DNA of 64,000 bases, taken from an uncultured Paracoccaceae bacterium. Its GTDB lineage: Bacteria; Pseudomonadota; Alphaproteobacteria; Rhodobacterales; Rhodobacteraceae. The translations under genes were made by a program, and so were the position numbers. Where the stretch lies: positions 558,001 through 622,000 of the forward strand of contig CATOSB010000011.1 in NCBI GenBank assembly GCA_951812305.1, in the 5' to 3' direction. Below, piece by piece: positions 1-8,942 of the stretch (positions within the stretch are counted from its first letter, which is position 1; each line of letters begins with the position of its first letter). The notes under the pieces were generated by a model. It was not told the DNA's origin. It did no database searches and worked only from the letters and a program-made list of their open reading frames with translations.

Positions 1-123
1 AAACTTGTCGTGGTGTTCTTCTGAGAGAGCGACCTGATAGTTGGCATCAGGACGCCCAACTCACCAACCGTACAACCTGCTGCGTTCAGACAAATAGATC
101 GCACCGTCAAATCCTGAGATCTA
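1..123. other. Left-edge flank, no gene recognised
   Basis: This short stretch lies between the window edge and IS630-A copy 1. I see no convincing reading frame, RNA gene or repeat in it. It is probably intergenic or the end of a gene outside the window. Confidence 0.4.
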
Positions 124-125
124 AT

Positions 126-1292
126 ACCAAGGGTGCTTCAAAATGACTCAGCTATGGATTTTGGGTACCGCCTGAGGTGCTGAGGTGATTCAAGATTGGC
201 AAAGGAGACCACCGATGCCAGCCAGGATACCGATGCGAGCCGATTTTACCGCCAATGATCTGCGCAAGCTTGCCGCAGAGAGTTCTGATGCCCGGCAGAG
301 CCGACGGCTTTTGTCGCTTGCCGCTATCGCCGATGGCATGTCGCGTGGGGCTGCGGCCCGCATTGGCGGGATGGACCGGCAAACGCTCAGGGACTGGGTG
401 CTCCGTTTCAACGCTGATGGTCCAGCGGGGCTGCTGGATCGGCAGCGAGGAGGCTCGCGATCCCGCCTTGACAATGCGCAACTGGATGAACTGGCGGCTC
501 TTGTCGAGACCGGTCCTGATCCTGAAAAGGACGGTGTCGTCCGCTGGCGGCGGGTCGATTTGAAGAATGTGATCAAGGCGCGTTTTGGCGTCGACTATCA
601 CGAGCGCCATGTGGGGCAGATTCTGCACAATCTGGGCTTTTCCCACATCAGCGCACGCCCTCAGCACCCGGGGCAGGACGTGCAGGTCATTGAGGATTTC
701 AAAAAAACTTCGGCGACAATCTGAAGGAGACGCTTCAGGGGGTGCCGCCGGACAAACCCGTCGAAATCTGGTTCCAGGACGAGATGCGTCTCGGTCAGAA
801 GAACACCCGCGTCCGCCAGTGGGCACGCAAGGGCACACGGCCCCGCCAGCCCGCCGATCAGCGTTACCAAAATGCGTATCTTTTTGGCGCCATCTGCCCC
901 GAACGCGGCACCGGCGCGGCGATCATGATGCCAGCAGCCGACACCTATGCGATGCAGCGCCACCTGGAAGAAATCAGCAAAATTGTCTCCGATGGCGCCC
1001 ACGCCGTCATCCTCATGGACCAAGCCGGCTGGCACACGACATCCGCTCTGGAAATCCCGCAAAACCTGTCGCTCATGTTTCTGCCGCCCAAATCACCAGA
1101 GCTGAATCCAACCGAAAACATTTGGCAATATCTCCGCCAGACATGGCTCGCAAACCGGACGTTCGACACATATGACGCGATTCTCGACGCGGGGTGCGAG
1201 GCCTGGAACAACCTCATCGCAAGACCGCAAACCATCACATCCATCGCAAGCCGCAACTGGGCGAAAGTCGGTCAGATTGAATAACCCTTGGT
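126..1292 (+). mobile_element. IS630-A, copy 1 (1167 bp)
   Basis: The element has perfect short terminal inverted repeats (ACCAAGGG at the left, CCCTTGGT at the right) and is flanked on both sides by AT. Two further copies, apparently identical, lie at 10215-11381 and 15035-16201. The boundaries used here, with a 2-bp AT target duplication, come from rebuilding the genes split by copies 2 and 3. The insertion sits 7 bp beyond the stop codon of the polysaccharide export gene, so that gene is intact. The classical description of the family is a TA duplication; the two readings differ by one base in register. Confidence 0.92.
215..1284 (+). CDS. IS630-family transposase, two frames joined by -1 frameshift
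   Basis: The first frame (215-724) carries an N-terminal helix-turn-helix region; its ATG at 215 has an AAGGAG ribosome site about 8 bases upstream. The second frame (to 1284) holds the DDE catalytic half, with FQDEMRLGQKN for the first Asp, ILMDQAGWH for the second and PPKSPELNPTENIW for the Glu. The frames overlap at a run of seven A at 701-707. A -1 shift there gives a continuous protein (DFKK then NFGDNLKE) of about 356 residues, the usual size. All three copies keep the same arrangement, so it is a programmed frameshift or transcriptional slippage, not decay. Confidence 0.9.
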
Positions 1293-1299
1293 ATAACAC

Positions 1300-2688
1300 T
1301 TAGTTTATTGCGTTTGCCGCCGTCGTGATTAGCGCCGGAAATAGCTGCTGCAGCGAACGGCCCCATTTGGTGATCGGTTGCTCTTCTATGAAGACGACAT
1401 CGTTGGGCCGCATTTCCATTCGCGTTGCAACTACGATATTTGCCGCGTTTGCCACATCCAGGTGGTAGGCGATGATCTCGCCGGTCTGCGTGCCGCGGTT
1501 AGACCGTAACACATATATTTGCGATGGATTGCCGGTCGTCGTGTCAAAACCGCCTTCGTCATAGAGCACGTCCGCCAGCGTCGCTTGGCGATTGTAAGGC
1601 AGCGCAACACGCGATTGGGTTTCAACTTCGCCGGTGAGATAGACATAGTCACGGTCCTCGGCGTCAAAATTCACACGCGCCTCAAAATTCCGTCGCCGTT
1701 CATCCAAAGTTGCACGCTGAATCCCAATTTCTGTTTGCAGCGCTTGCAGCGAATTCCCGCGCGCTGAACCGCGCAGCGAAATCACATCAATTTTTTGTTT
1801 GTAAAAATCAAGCGCGCGATCCAGATCGTATGTCGTGTCCACAAAGACCGCATCACCATCCAACAAGACGGTATTTCGGTACGCAGATTCCTCAAAATAA
1901 ACCTCTACGGGTATTTGGTAGAGTGATCCGTTGCGGTAAATTCGGATCGAGGCGAATTGTTCATCTCTCGCACTCAGCCCGCCCGCACTGACCAATGCTT
2001 CGCCAAGAGTAAGGGGTTGCAAAGTTATCGGCACCAACGCGGCACTCTTCACTGCGCCTCCAACTGCAACGCGTTGCGAGTTGAATTCGGCGATCTCCAA
2101 GCTGAAGGACGGATCAATTTGGTTTTCAACCAGAACCCGGAACAACGCATCCTCGGCCTCTTCCAGGGTCATGCCTGAGAGCTGCACGGCCCCCACTTCA
2201 GGGATTGCAATCGCACCATCGTCGCGCACCGTGTACCCCTGGCGGCTGTTCTGGGCCGCTAACAGCCCTGACAGTTGCTCAATCGTAGAGGATGTGCCGC
2301 GTGTAGCTAATAGGATGACGTCGCCAACCCCAATTCGATAAGCCTCAGGTTCAACCGTGGGCGGAGCGATAGTCGTCAAAAGTTCCGGTGTTTCATCCGG
2401 CACGTGGGGGGGGCGGGGTAACGCGCCAGCGCCAACAAAGCTGCCACCGCCAGCTTCGGCATAGAAGACGTTTGGTAGGCTTTTCGGAGTATAGGCAGAG
2501 CTATTGGCCTCGGTGACTGTTGTCGCGTTCAGGACCACGACCTTGACCGGTACGTTCTCGTCATTGTCCTTCACTTTTGGGCTTGTGTAAGAAACGCCGC
2601 AGGCTGTCGTGCTGAATATGCATACCGCAAGCACAGCTTGAACAACTCGTTTCGAATTCCAAATCGGTGAGATCAAATCATACTTCAC
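1300..2688 (-). CDS. Wza-type polysaccharide export outer-membrane lipoprotein
   Basis: The 462-residue protein begins with a basic stretch, a hydrophobic core and a lipobox (STTAC, Cys about residue 30), so it should be lipidated and anchored in the outer membrane. The Poly_export domain starts near residue 115 (YRIGVGDVILLATRG), followed by SLBB-like beta-grasp repeats (near 190-290 and again 345-440). The family forms the outer-membrane channel for capsule or exopolysaccharide and works with a Wzc/BY-kinase; a BY-kinase gene lies at 16410-18578 on the other strand, so one exopolysaccharide locus may have been scattered by rearrangement. The predicted start is GTG. IS630-A copy 1 sits just beyond its stop. 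Confidence 0.87.
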   Translation of the reverse strand: MKYDLISPIWNSKRVVQAVLAVCIFSTTACGVSYTSPKVKDNDENVPVKVVVLNATTVTEANSSAYTPKSLPNVFYAEAGGGSFVGAGALPRPPHVPDETPELLTTIAPPTVEPEAYRIGVGDVILLATRGTSSTIEQLSGLLAAQNSRQGYTVRDDGAIAIPEVGAVQLSGMTLEEAEDALFRVLVENQIDPSFSLEIAEFNSQRVAVGGAVKSAALVPITLQPLTLGEALVSAGGLSARDEQFASIRIYRNGSLYQIPVEVYFEESAYRNTVLLDGDAVFVDTTYDLDRALDFYKQKIDVISLRGSARGNSLQALQTEIGIQRATLDERRRNFEARVNFDAEDRDYVYLTGEVETQSRVALPYNRQATLADVLYDEGGFDTTTGNPSQIYVLRSNRGTQTGEIIAYHLDVANAANIVVATRMEMRPNDVVFIEEQPITKWGRSLQQLFPALITTAANAIN

Positions 2689-2914
2689 GAGTCATAGCCC
2701 TTGTTCCCGAAACTCTGCGAATTAATTCACAGGCGCACGCATATTCCGGTTGAACGCTCCACATAGCGGCTGCCCCGCGCTCGAAGCAAGTTTATCCACA
2801 GGTTATTTATCTGAATTGCCTGACATTGCGGCACTCACACCTATCGGTTGGGCCTTTGTTTTTTGCGCAAGTGCCAAAATCGCAACATTATTGCGTTTTT
2901 GTTAACTTATTTGA

Positions 2915-3679
2915 TCAATCGCGTGGGATTGTCATGAATGAAACGCCATCGCGCGACACTTTCGCCGCCGTCAATCGCCCGGTCGCATAGGCGCCTGTGT
3001 CGATCACAATTCTGCCCGGGGTGACCACCGGCTCATCAATAATTGTATGGCCATGGACAATCCAAATGCCATCCATGCGCGGAGCCGTCTCAAAGCCGGG
3101 ATGCCCCCACAAGAGTGAGCGCCGCGACTGGGTGTGAATGGGTTGGTATGGATCAGCGCCAGCATGGGTCACCGCGACATTCCCAGAAATCCAATAGGCC
3201 GGAAGTGATTCAAGCCAGGCGATGAGGTCCTTCCCCATAGCTTCTGCCAGCTTATCTCGAACAACAGTCTGGCTACCACCGTCATGACCGACCCCGAAAC
3301 TCGCCAATGTTTGCAAACCTCCATACCGGAACCAAGTGGGGCCATGCCCGTTTGGGTCATTGAGGAACCGAAGGCACATATGCTCGTGATTGCCGAGGAG
3401 ACAAGAAACGCTATTTTTGCTGCTACTGACGCTTTGATGAAGAAATCTAAGGACGCCTGCGGAGTCTTCCCCGCGATCAATATAGTCGCCGACACAAATA
3501 ATCGGAGTTGTCGGTTCCACTTCGCGGACGCTGTCGATCGTTTTTCTAAGGAGTTCGTATTCGCCATGAATGTCGCCGATGGCGATGAAGTTCGTTTCTG
3601 GTTGAATTGATGCTGTGAATTCCGGCTGGGCAGCCGTTGGCCGACGGGCGCGACGCGAGAACAAACGGGGCAAACGCAT
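2915..3679 (-). CDS. PPP-family metallophosphoesterase (PphA/ApaH-like)
   Basis: All metal-binding motifs of calcineurin-like serine/threonine phosphatases are present in order: GDIHGEY, GDYIDRGED, GNHEHM, a VTHAGADP motif and VHGHTI. At 254 residues it matches short bacterial PPP enzymes that remove phosphate from proteins or hydrolyse diadenosine tetraphosphate. The ATG at 3679 is chosen over one seven codons upstream because GGAGGA stands just before it. The next gene downstream is the polysaccharide export protein on the same strand, about 226 bp away, so a shared job in control of tyrosine-phosphorylated export machinery is possible but unproved. Confidence 0.85.
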   Translation of the reverse strand: MRLPRLFSRRARRPTAAQPEFTASIQPETNFIAIGDIHGEYELLRKTIDSVREVEPTTPIICVGDYIDRGEDSAGVLRFLHQSVSSSKNSVSCLLGNHEHMCLRFLNDPNGHGPTWFRYGGLQTLASFGVGHDGGSQTVVRDKLAEAMGKDLIAWLESLPAYWISGNVAVTHAGADPYQPIHTQSRRSLLWGHPGFETAPRMDGIWIVHGHTIIDEPVVTPGRIVIDTGAYATGRLTAAKVSRDGVSFMTIPRD

Positions 3680-4038
3680 CAATTCCTCCGATGCGATCAA
3701 TGGTTGTCGCAGTAGAGTAATAGATACGGATTTGTGCGAGCCTTATCAAACATCGAATTTCGGGAAAAATATCTCTGCCCTCCCATGTACCAGGCCACTA
3801 AACACATTAGGCGTATAATTCGAGCGGCTATGGCGTCGAACTGAGTAGGCTAAAAGCCCCCATTTGCACAAAGACGGCAACGTCCCGCAAAATGTAATTT
3901 TATCGATTTTGCTGCGACGGCGAATGGCCGGTGTGGTAAAGACGTGGCGCAGTTTTAGGAAGAGGTGTGAGCAGGGACCGTGCGCGGATAACGGGAATCA
4001 AATGGCGAAACACCGATAGAGTGACCCAGCCAAGGATA
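3680..4038. other. Intergenic region, no gene seen
   Basis: About 360 bp between the phosphatase start and IS66 copy 1. It should hold the promoter of the phosphatase gene. I found no convincing coding frame, tRNA or strong hairpin. The IS66 insertion is precise (TSD present), so this stretch was originally contiguous with the region downstream of the HerA-like gene. Confidence 0.4.
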
Positions 4039-4046
4039 TGATTTAC

Positions 4047-5648
4047 GTAACTCCCAAGCACCCTGTCCGATAGGGTTGCGGGGTTTTGTTCCGTCAGAGC
4101 CGTGCGATGATCTGAGGTGGTGACAGGGTCAGGATTTCCAGGATGTTGAACCGGTGTTTTCTGGCCGTCGAGATGACGGACCTGATGTCGGCGAAGACCC
4201 GCGCGCCCTCGAGGGTGCGGAAGGTGCCCGAGATTTTCATGCGCAGCTTCATCATGCGCAGGTCCTGTTCGGCCTGATTGTTTGTGAATGGGACCGCGAA
4301 GTCGGCGATGAATCGCAAAACGTCATCGCGGTAGTCACGCAGGCGGAGGAGCAGGTTGTGGCCTGGCCGCCTGGCTTTTCGGCCGCGGGTGCCGGGGCTT
4401 TTGGCCAGCGGGGGCTGGCGTTCGTGGAAGGCGAGCCCCTTGGCGAGGATCGCCATGTATCTGGTGACTATACCCTGGCGAACCAGTTCCGGGAGTTCGG
4501 TCTCGCCTTGATCCTGAGCCGCGCATCTGAGCTGATTGGCGCTATGAAGCACTGCGCTCATCTCCGTCGCCCAAGGCTCTTTTTCGATCTCTTCGATGGC
4601 CTTGAGTTCGCGCAAGTGATGCGCCCCGCAGAGGGCGTGGGCGTCCACTCCGCTCATATGGGCGTAGTAGGGTTTCCAGTGATCATGAATGATCGTCCCG
4701 CCGGTCAGGAAGGTTGGAACAGCACCGCGTTTGGCGCTGATGCGGTAATGGGTGAAGGCGGTATCGCAGATCGTGTGCAGCCAGTGCAGCTTGCCGGCAA
4801 CACGAAGTCCGGTCTCGTCCAGATGCCGAACGCCGCCTTCGGCAAGCCGGGCGAGAATGTGTTCAACCACGACACCCATCTTATTTGCCGCGCCGCGCGT
4901 CCAGTTGGTCACGCTGGCCGCGCACAAGCTGGTGGCCCCAAACAGGTCGCGCATAAGCTGGCAGACCCGATCCTCGGGTATCAGCTGCTGAACATTGCAA
5001 TAGACCGCCACTGCCCGCATGCGCGTGCCATATTGCACATGCGCGGCCACGCCATCGGGAAAGCCAGCCGTCGTCGTGGCTCGACAATGGTCGCAACAAT
5101 AAACCGCCGCCTGATGCTCGGTGACCTCCAGGCGTGGCGCAGGCAAGTCGAACACCTGACGCTTCTCGATCCCTTTCACCATCTCCGCCGTCAGGGCGCT
5201 CTGACAGGCGCTGCAATGCGTCGCCTCATGCCGTTCGACAAAGTCGGGTGTTGACGTCTGGCGCAGGGTGTCGCCCCGGTGGCCAACTTGGCCGCCACTT
5301 TTCTTTCCGGATTTGCCACGCAGGCTGCGCGGGGCTGGCTTCTTCAGGCCATCACTTGAAGGGGGCTTGCTGCTATTGCTGCTGTTCTTGGCCAACTGTC
5401 GGCGCAGGTCCGTGATCTCTTCCGCCATGCTCGCCAACGCAGCTTCAAGCTCAGCGATCCGACGCAGAGCCGTGGCGAGAAGTTGTTCAAGGGCGGCAAC
5501 CTGATCCATCCCACCACTGATTCAGAGAAATCAACCCGGCGCCACAGAATTCAGACAAGAAAGAAAAAAAAACACGCGCAAAATGGCAAATTCGACTCAC
5601 CATAAAACTGACAATAACACTCAAACGTGGGGGGTGCTTGGGAGTTAC
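4047..5648 (-). mobile_element. IS66-family element, copy 1 (1602 bp, tnpC only)
   Basis: The ends are inverted repeats (GTAACTCCCAAGCACC against GGTGCTTGGGAGTTAC). The flanks carry a perfect 8-bp target duplication, TGATTTAC at 4039-4046 and 5649-5656, which is the size expected for IS66. Only the large transposase gene is present, with no tnpA or tnpB, placing it with the ISBst12-like minimal IS66 group. Copies 2 (20219-21819) and 3 (25670-27270) are nearly identical. Confidence 0.95.
4094..5509 (-). CDS. IS66 transposase TnpC (copy 1)
   Basis: A 471-residue IS66 transposase. It starts with a leucine-rich coiled coil (residues about 1-45), then the typical N-K-x(n)-S linker rich in Ser/Lys (NSSKPPSSDG), a zinc-binding Cys-x2-Cys module near residues 98-101 (HCSACQS) paired with CDHC near 139-142, and the DDE domain with HLDETGL, IIHDHWKPY and FTNNQAEQDLRMMK. 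The full length and the intact ends suggest an active element. Confidence 0.95.
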   Translation of the reverse strand: MDQVAALEQLLATALRRIAELEAALASMAEEITDLRRQLAKNSSNSSKPPSSDGLKKPAPRSLRGKSGKKSGGQVGHRGDTLRQTSTPDFVERHEATHCSACQSALTAEMVKGIEKRQVFDLPAPRLEVTEHQAAVYCCDHCRATTTAGFPDGVAAHVQYGTRMRAVAVYCNVQQLIPEDRVCQLMRDLFGATSLCAASVTNWTRGAANKMGVVVEHILARLAEGGVRHLDETGLRVAGKLHWLHTICDTAFTHYRISAKRGAVPTFLTGGTIIHDHWKPYYAHMSGVDAHALCGAHHLRELKAIEEIEKEPWATEMSAVLHSANQLRCAAQDQGETELPELVRQGIVTRYMAILAKGLAFHERQPPLAKSPGTRGRKARRPGHNLLLRLRDYRDDVLRFIADFAVPFTNNQAEQDLRMMKLRMKISGTFRTLEGARVFADIRSVISTARKHRFNILEILTLSPPQIIARL

Positions 5649-5682
5649 TGATTTACCTAAATTAAGTGGCTCAATTTTGGTG

Positions 5683-8226
5683 TCAAAAATTTTCATTGAG
5701 CAAGCGTTTTAGGCGGTTCTCGCGATATGCAATATCATCTGGATCGCCTGGGGCGGTTCTTACGGCGACCTCATAGCCACGGATAAGTGTTGTTTCCCGC
5801 TCATCGAATTGGGTCAAGTAGCGGCCCAACGCGCTGGGATTGAGAAATTTGATCCGATTGGATTGGGATTGCGGCAAGGCCTCAAGAGAAAGGTTTTGGA
5901 TGGCAAGGCGGTGGTGATCGTTAGGCGAGACGCACAACACTAGGTCGACATCCTCTTGGAGGCATTTACGAAGGTTCTCGACTTCGTGTTCTGGCGATGT
6001 CTTGATTGAAATTTCGACCGCGATGGCGGTTTGCTCGCCGGTCAACAGCACGTCAATAGCACCGACGCCTCGTTGGCATTTGGCTTCAATTTGCGCCCCA
6101 AGTCCTAGATCATGGCCAATGCGTTTGATTAGTTGTTGTAGCTCTCGGTGTTGGGAGCCACCGCGCCCCTCGGTTGGTGGGTCGCCGGTCACAGTTGGTG
6201 TGATGTCCAAAGCTGCGGTCAGTGCCGGTGCGGCCGCATAGAGACGGCGGTTGAGGACGAGCTGGGCCTGTTTTCCTTCGCCATCCAAGCGAACCGCGCT
6301 TTCGAGCAATCCAAACGGCACTTTCAGCCGAAGCGCCTGCGGAATTTGGTGTTTGATCCAGAGACCAAATTCAGTGCTGCTTTCGTGTTTGGTTAAGGAG
6401 GAGAGAAACTCAGTGTCCGTCCCCATCTCGCGCGCGAAGGCCTGATTGTCCTTGTGAGACAGACCGCCAACGATCTTTATTGACGCATTGGCCAGTAGCG
6501 TCTGGCGGGTCATGGCATTGAGCTGGTCTTGAAACTGATGGGCGATCACAATTCCTGCTTTGTACTTGCGCCCTTGATTGAGCAATACCTCAAGGCTCTC
6601 ATTGGCGTATTCTTGAGCTTCGTCCAGATAGATGATGGTTTCTGTGCGTTGGTCTTCGGGCAGAACTGCCCGCTCACCAATAGCCTGCGAGATTGCGGCC
6701 ATGAAGAATTTGCCGAATATCGCCGAACCTTCTTTCTTAAGAAGTGCCTGAGACGTGTTGATTAGAATGACTTTTCCAGAATTGAGAAGATCGAACAGGT
6801 CGACCTTGTGTTCCGTCTGGCTGAACATGCGTTCAAAGGCGGGAATTGCGAGAATGCTCCACAGCCGGTGAGAGATTTGACGTCGTGTTTGTGCGAATGA
6901 TTTGGTGAGGAATTCCCGCTCAAAAAACATTCGCGATGAACCTGACAATTGGGCAATCTGGTCCCGGAACGGCTCCGGGTCGTCCATCAAGTCGCGCAAG
7001 GTCAGCAAAGTGGCGTTTGGCATTTCCAGCATCAGCCGTGCCAAATATGAAAAGGCAACGCCTTGTTTTTGGGTCAAATCCGCGCCCAGCAACCCAGCAA
7101 AGAAGTGCTCGTAGAGTTCGACCGCGCCGTTGAAAACCCGTTCCCGTTCGGCGGGGCCGTACCGGTTGAGCCGATCTTGATCGATGTGGAAGATGTTAAT
7201 GGCGGTCGGGTGATCAATGTCGTGTGGGTCGATGATCACCAATTTTTCGTCCATGCCATTGCCGCCGCCGGGATTGAACAAAAGCATGGAAGAAATTTTG
7301 CGTATCAGATCGCCCTGGCTGTCGATTACGACAAGTGACTTGCGGCGCCCCAAAGCGATATCGACAAGATCGCGCAGAATAAAATGTGAAAGCAGCTGGG
7401 TTTTCCCGTGGCCCGTGCCTCCGACAATGTGAGTGTGCTCAAACCGCGCTTCCCTTGGCACCGTGAACGGTAACGGTGTTTTGAGTAACTTCTTGAACGG
7501 GGTAAAACGCAGAAAGGCGTCCGCGCAGTCCTGACGGCTGCCGGTGAAGTCCCTGGGCATTCGGTAGCGATGCGGACTGGACGGAGCGTTGCGTCGATCA
7601 ATGCCGCTGACTGCACAAATATTGCCCTCAGCCGTATCCCGCAGGTCCTCAAACAACCGGGCTTCTTGCAGGTCTGGATTGAAAGGCACACGGATCAATT
7701 GGTCTAAATTGGCCCGGTGGTCGCGCAACAGGTCACCCAGTGCGATCCCGAAGCCCCTAGATGTGTCCTGCTCCTCTGTCGATAGATCAGGCAGGTCAGA
7801 CAAAATGGGTGAGAATAATTCGTGAATGCCGTTTCGAAACCGGGCGTTGTTGACGGCGAAATTGGCATGGAACCGCTTGTGCCGCTCAAGATAGCGTCGC
7901 AGCATCAAACCTTCTTCGCCTTGGTGGTCTACGTTGTCCCAATTGACTTCGGGTGGAAGGATGGCGTTGGAAATGATTAAGGGTTCCAGACAATCCGCCA
8001 ACGCATGAACCAGCGGCACATTCTCGGTGATGTCGAACTCGACCGAAAGGTCGAATGCCATCTCGATGGCATAGTCAAAAATGTCGGTGGAGGTGTAATT
8101 CGCCGGGTCGAATATTTTCGCAACCTCGGCGAATAATCGGCGGGCGGTCGAATGCTCGTCTTGCCCGGACGAAACTCCGACCGACCCACCGAAATTGGAC
8201 AGAAAGCGTCCAATCCAGCCAGCCAT
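5683..8226 (-). CDS. HerA/VirD4-like ATPase with C-terminal nuclease-like domain
   Basis: This 847-residue protein has an unrecognised helical N-terminal region (1-260), then a P-loop core. The Walker A motif is GGTGHGKT (269-276), a second acidic motif VVIDSQGD lies at 299-306, and Walker B is IIYLDEAQ (531-538), followed by a sensor-like IAHQFQDQL. This order is typical of HerA/TraD/VirD4 hexameric DNA translocases. The C-terminal segment (about 690-800) resembles a PD-(D/E)XK fold: an Asp at 725 and a strand AIAVEIS at 734-740, with Ser-Ile-Lys after the acidic residue instead of the usual E-x-K. Its start overlaps the stop of the upstream 130-residue gene by one base (TAATG), so the two are translated together. 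It could be a defence or mobilisation ATPase; the function is not known to me. Confidence 0.75.
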   Translation of the reverse strand: MAGWIGRFLSNFGGSVGVSSGQDEHSTARRLFAEVAKIFDPANYTSTDIFDYAIEMAFDLSVEFDITENVPLVHALADCLEPLIISNAILPPEVNWDNVDHQGEEGLMLRRYLERHKRFHANFAVNNARFRNGIHELFSPILSDLPDLSTEEQDTSRGFGIALGDLLRDHRANLDQLIRVPFNPDLQEARLFEDLRDTAEGNICAVSGIDRRNAPSSPHRYRMPRDFTGSRQDCADAFLRFTPFKKLLKTPLPFTVPREARFEHTHIVGGTGHGKTQLLSHFILRDLVDIALGRRKSLVVIDSQGDLIRKISSMLLFNPGGGNGMDEKLVIIDPHDIDHPTAINIFHIDQDRLNRYGPAERERVFNGAVELYEHFFAGLLGADLTQKQGVAFSYLARLMLEMPNATLLTLRDLMDDPEPFRDQIAQLSGSSRMFFEREFLTKSFAQTRRQISHRLWSILAIPAFERMFSQTEHKVDLFDLLNSGKVILINTSQALLKKEGSAIFGKFFMAAISQAIGERAVLPEDQRTETIIYLDEAQEYANESLEVLLNQGRKYKAGIVIAHQFQDQLNAMTRQTLLANASIKIVGGLSHKDNQAFAREMGTDTEFLSSLTKHESSTEFGLWIKHQIPQALRLKVPFGLLESAVRLDGEGKQAQLVLNRRLYAAAPALTAALDITPTVTGDPPTEGRGGSQHRELQQLIKRIGHDLGLGAQIEAKCQRGVGAIDVLLTGEQTAIAVEISIKTSPEHEVENLRKCLQEDVDLVLCVSPNDHHRLAIQNLSLEALPQSQSNRIKFLNPSALGRYLTQFDERETTLIRGYEVAVRTAPGDPDDIAYRENRLKRLLNENF

Positions 8227-8618
8227 TAGAAGTCGATTGCTTCTTCGCCGTCGAAATTGGCAGCGGCATCCAGCATGGCTTTGAAGTTTTCGCAGGCCCC
8301 TTTGACCTGATCTTCGATAGCCATCATTTCCATGATGTCTTTGCAGTTGACGGTCTTGCCTCGCATCAAATCGTCTACCGTTATGGTGATGGCGGCGGCA
8401 ATAGCGGCCAGATTTCGAACCATGCCACCCGCGGTGTCATTGCTGTGGGGATTGTATCCCATGCGGTCCTTCGAATAGACAATCTCGCTGCCAATCTTGT
8501 ATTTCTTGACGTTGGCCGCTTCGGTGTCAGAAAGTTGCACCTTAGCGTGTAGAGAGAACTGCACGGATTTGGAAAGTAGTCCGGTTGAGGCTTGTGATCT
8601 ACGCAGCGCAAGTTGCAT
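8226..8618 (-). CDS. Unknown 130-residue partner of HerA-like ATPase
   Basis: I do not recognise this protein. It has a strong ribosome site (AGGAGA) 8 bases before the ATG at 8618. The sequence has a basic, Gln/Ser-rich N-terminus (residues 1-25), a central part with KKYKIGSEIVYSKD, a helical alanine-rich segment (AAIAAAITITVDDLM) and an acidic C-terminus ending FDGEEAIDF. It has no membrane segment or signal peptide. Its stop codon overlaps the start of the ATPase gene, so it is probably a subunit or regulator of that protein. Confidence 0.7.
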   Translation of the reverse strand: MQLALRRSQASTGLLSKSVQFSLHAKVQLSDTEAANVKKYKIGSEIVYSKDRMGYNPHSNDTAGGMVRNLAAIAAAITITVDDLMRGKTVNCKDIMEMMAIEDQVKGACENFKAMLDAAANFDGEEAIDF

Positions 8619-8760
8619 TTGTCTTCTCCTTTGTTCGATTTTGATTTGTTTTTGCAGCGCACTCGCACGCAGGCGGAGTTGCTTAAGATATAGTAATCTT
8701 GGCGGTTTTCTGACTAGTACTGAGGGTGGGCGCGGCAATTGCGCTGCGCCCGGTTGCCAT

Positions 8761-8942
8761 CTAGGGCAAATCGATTTCGACAAAACAGCCGTCGCGTATT
8801 GCGTTTCCAACTGTGCTGTCTTGCACGTCATCGTACGTGTCGATTTTTTTCCTCTCACCGGTCTCTGTATTTTGAACAGTATGCCGCGTGAGTTGTCCTC
8901 CTTGACCGTGAAAAGACGAGAACACGTTGCCCAGAAATGGTT
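8761..8942 (-). pseudogene. 3' remnant of an unknown gene cut by IS256
   Basis: About 60 codons remain open up to the IS256 end, closing in FVEIDLP and a TAG stop. The piece (including NVFSSFHGQGG and TGERKKIDTYDD) has protein-like composition, but its natural start is lost: the only available start codons lie in the IS256 terminal repeat. It is upstream of, and on the same strand as, the 130-residue gene and the ATPase, so it may be the remains of the first gene of that operon. I do not recognise the family. Confidence 0.5.

Noticed and set aside
4154..5254. 366-codon open frame opposite IS66 tnpC (also in copies 2 and 3)
   Set aside because: It is the antisense shadow of the transposase, with composition dictated by the real gene and no ribosome site.
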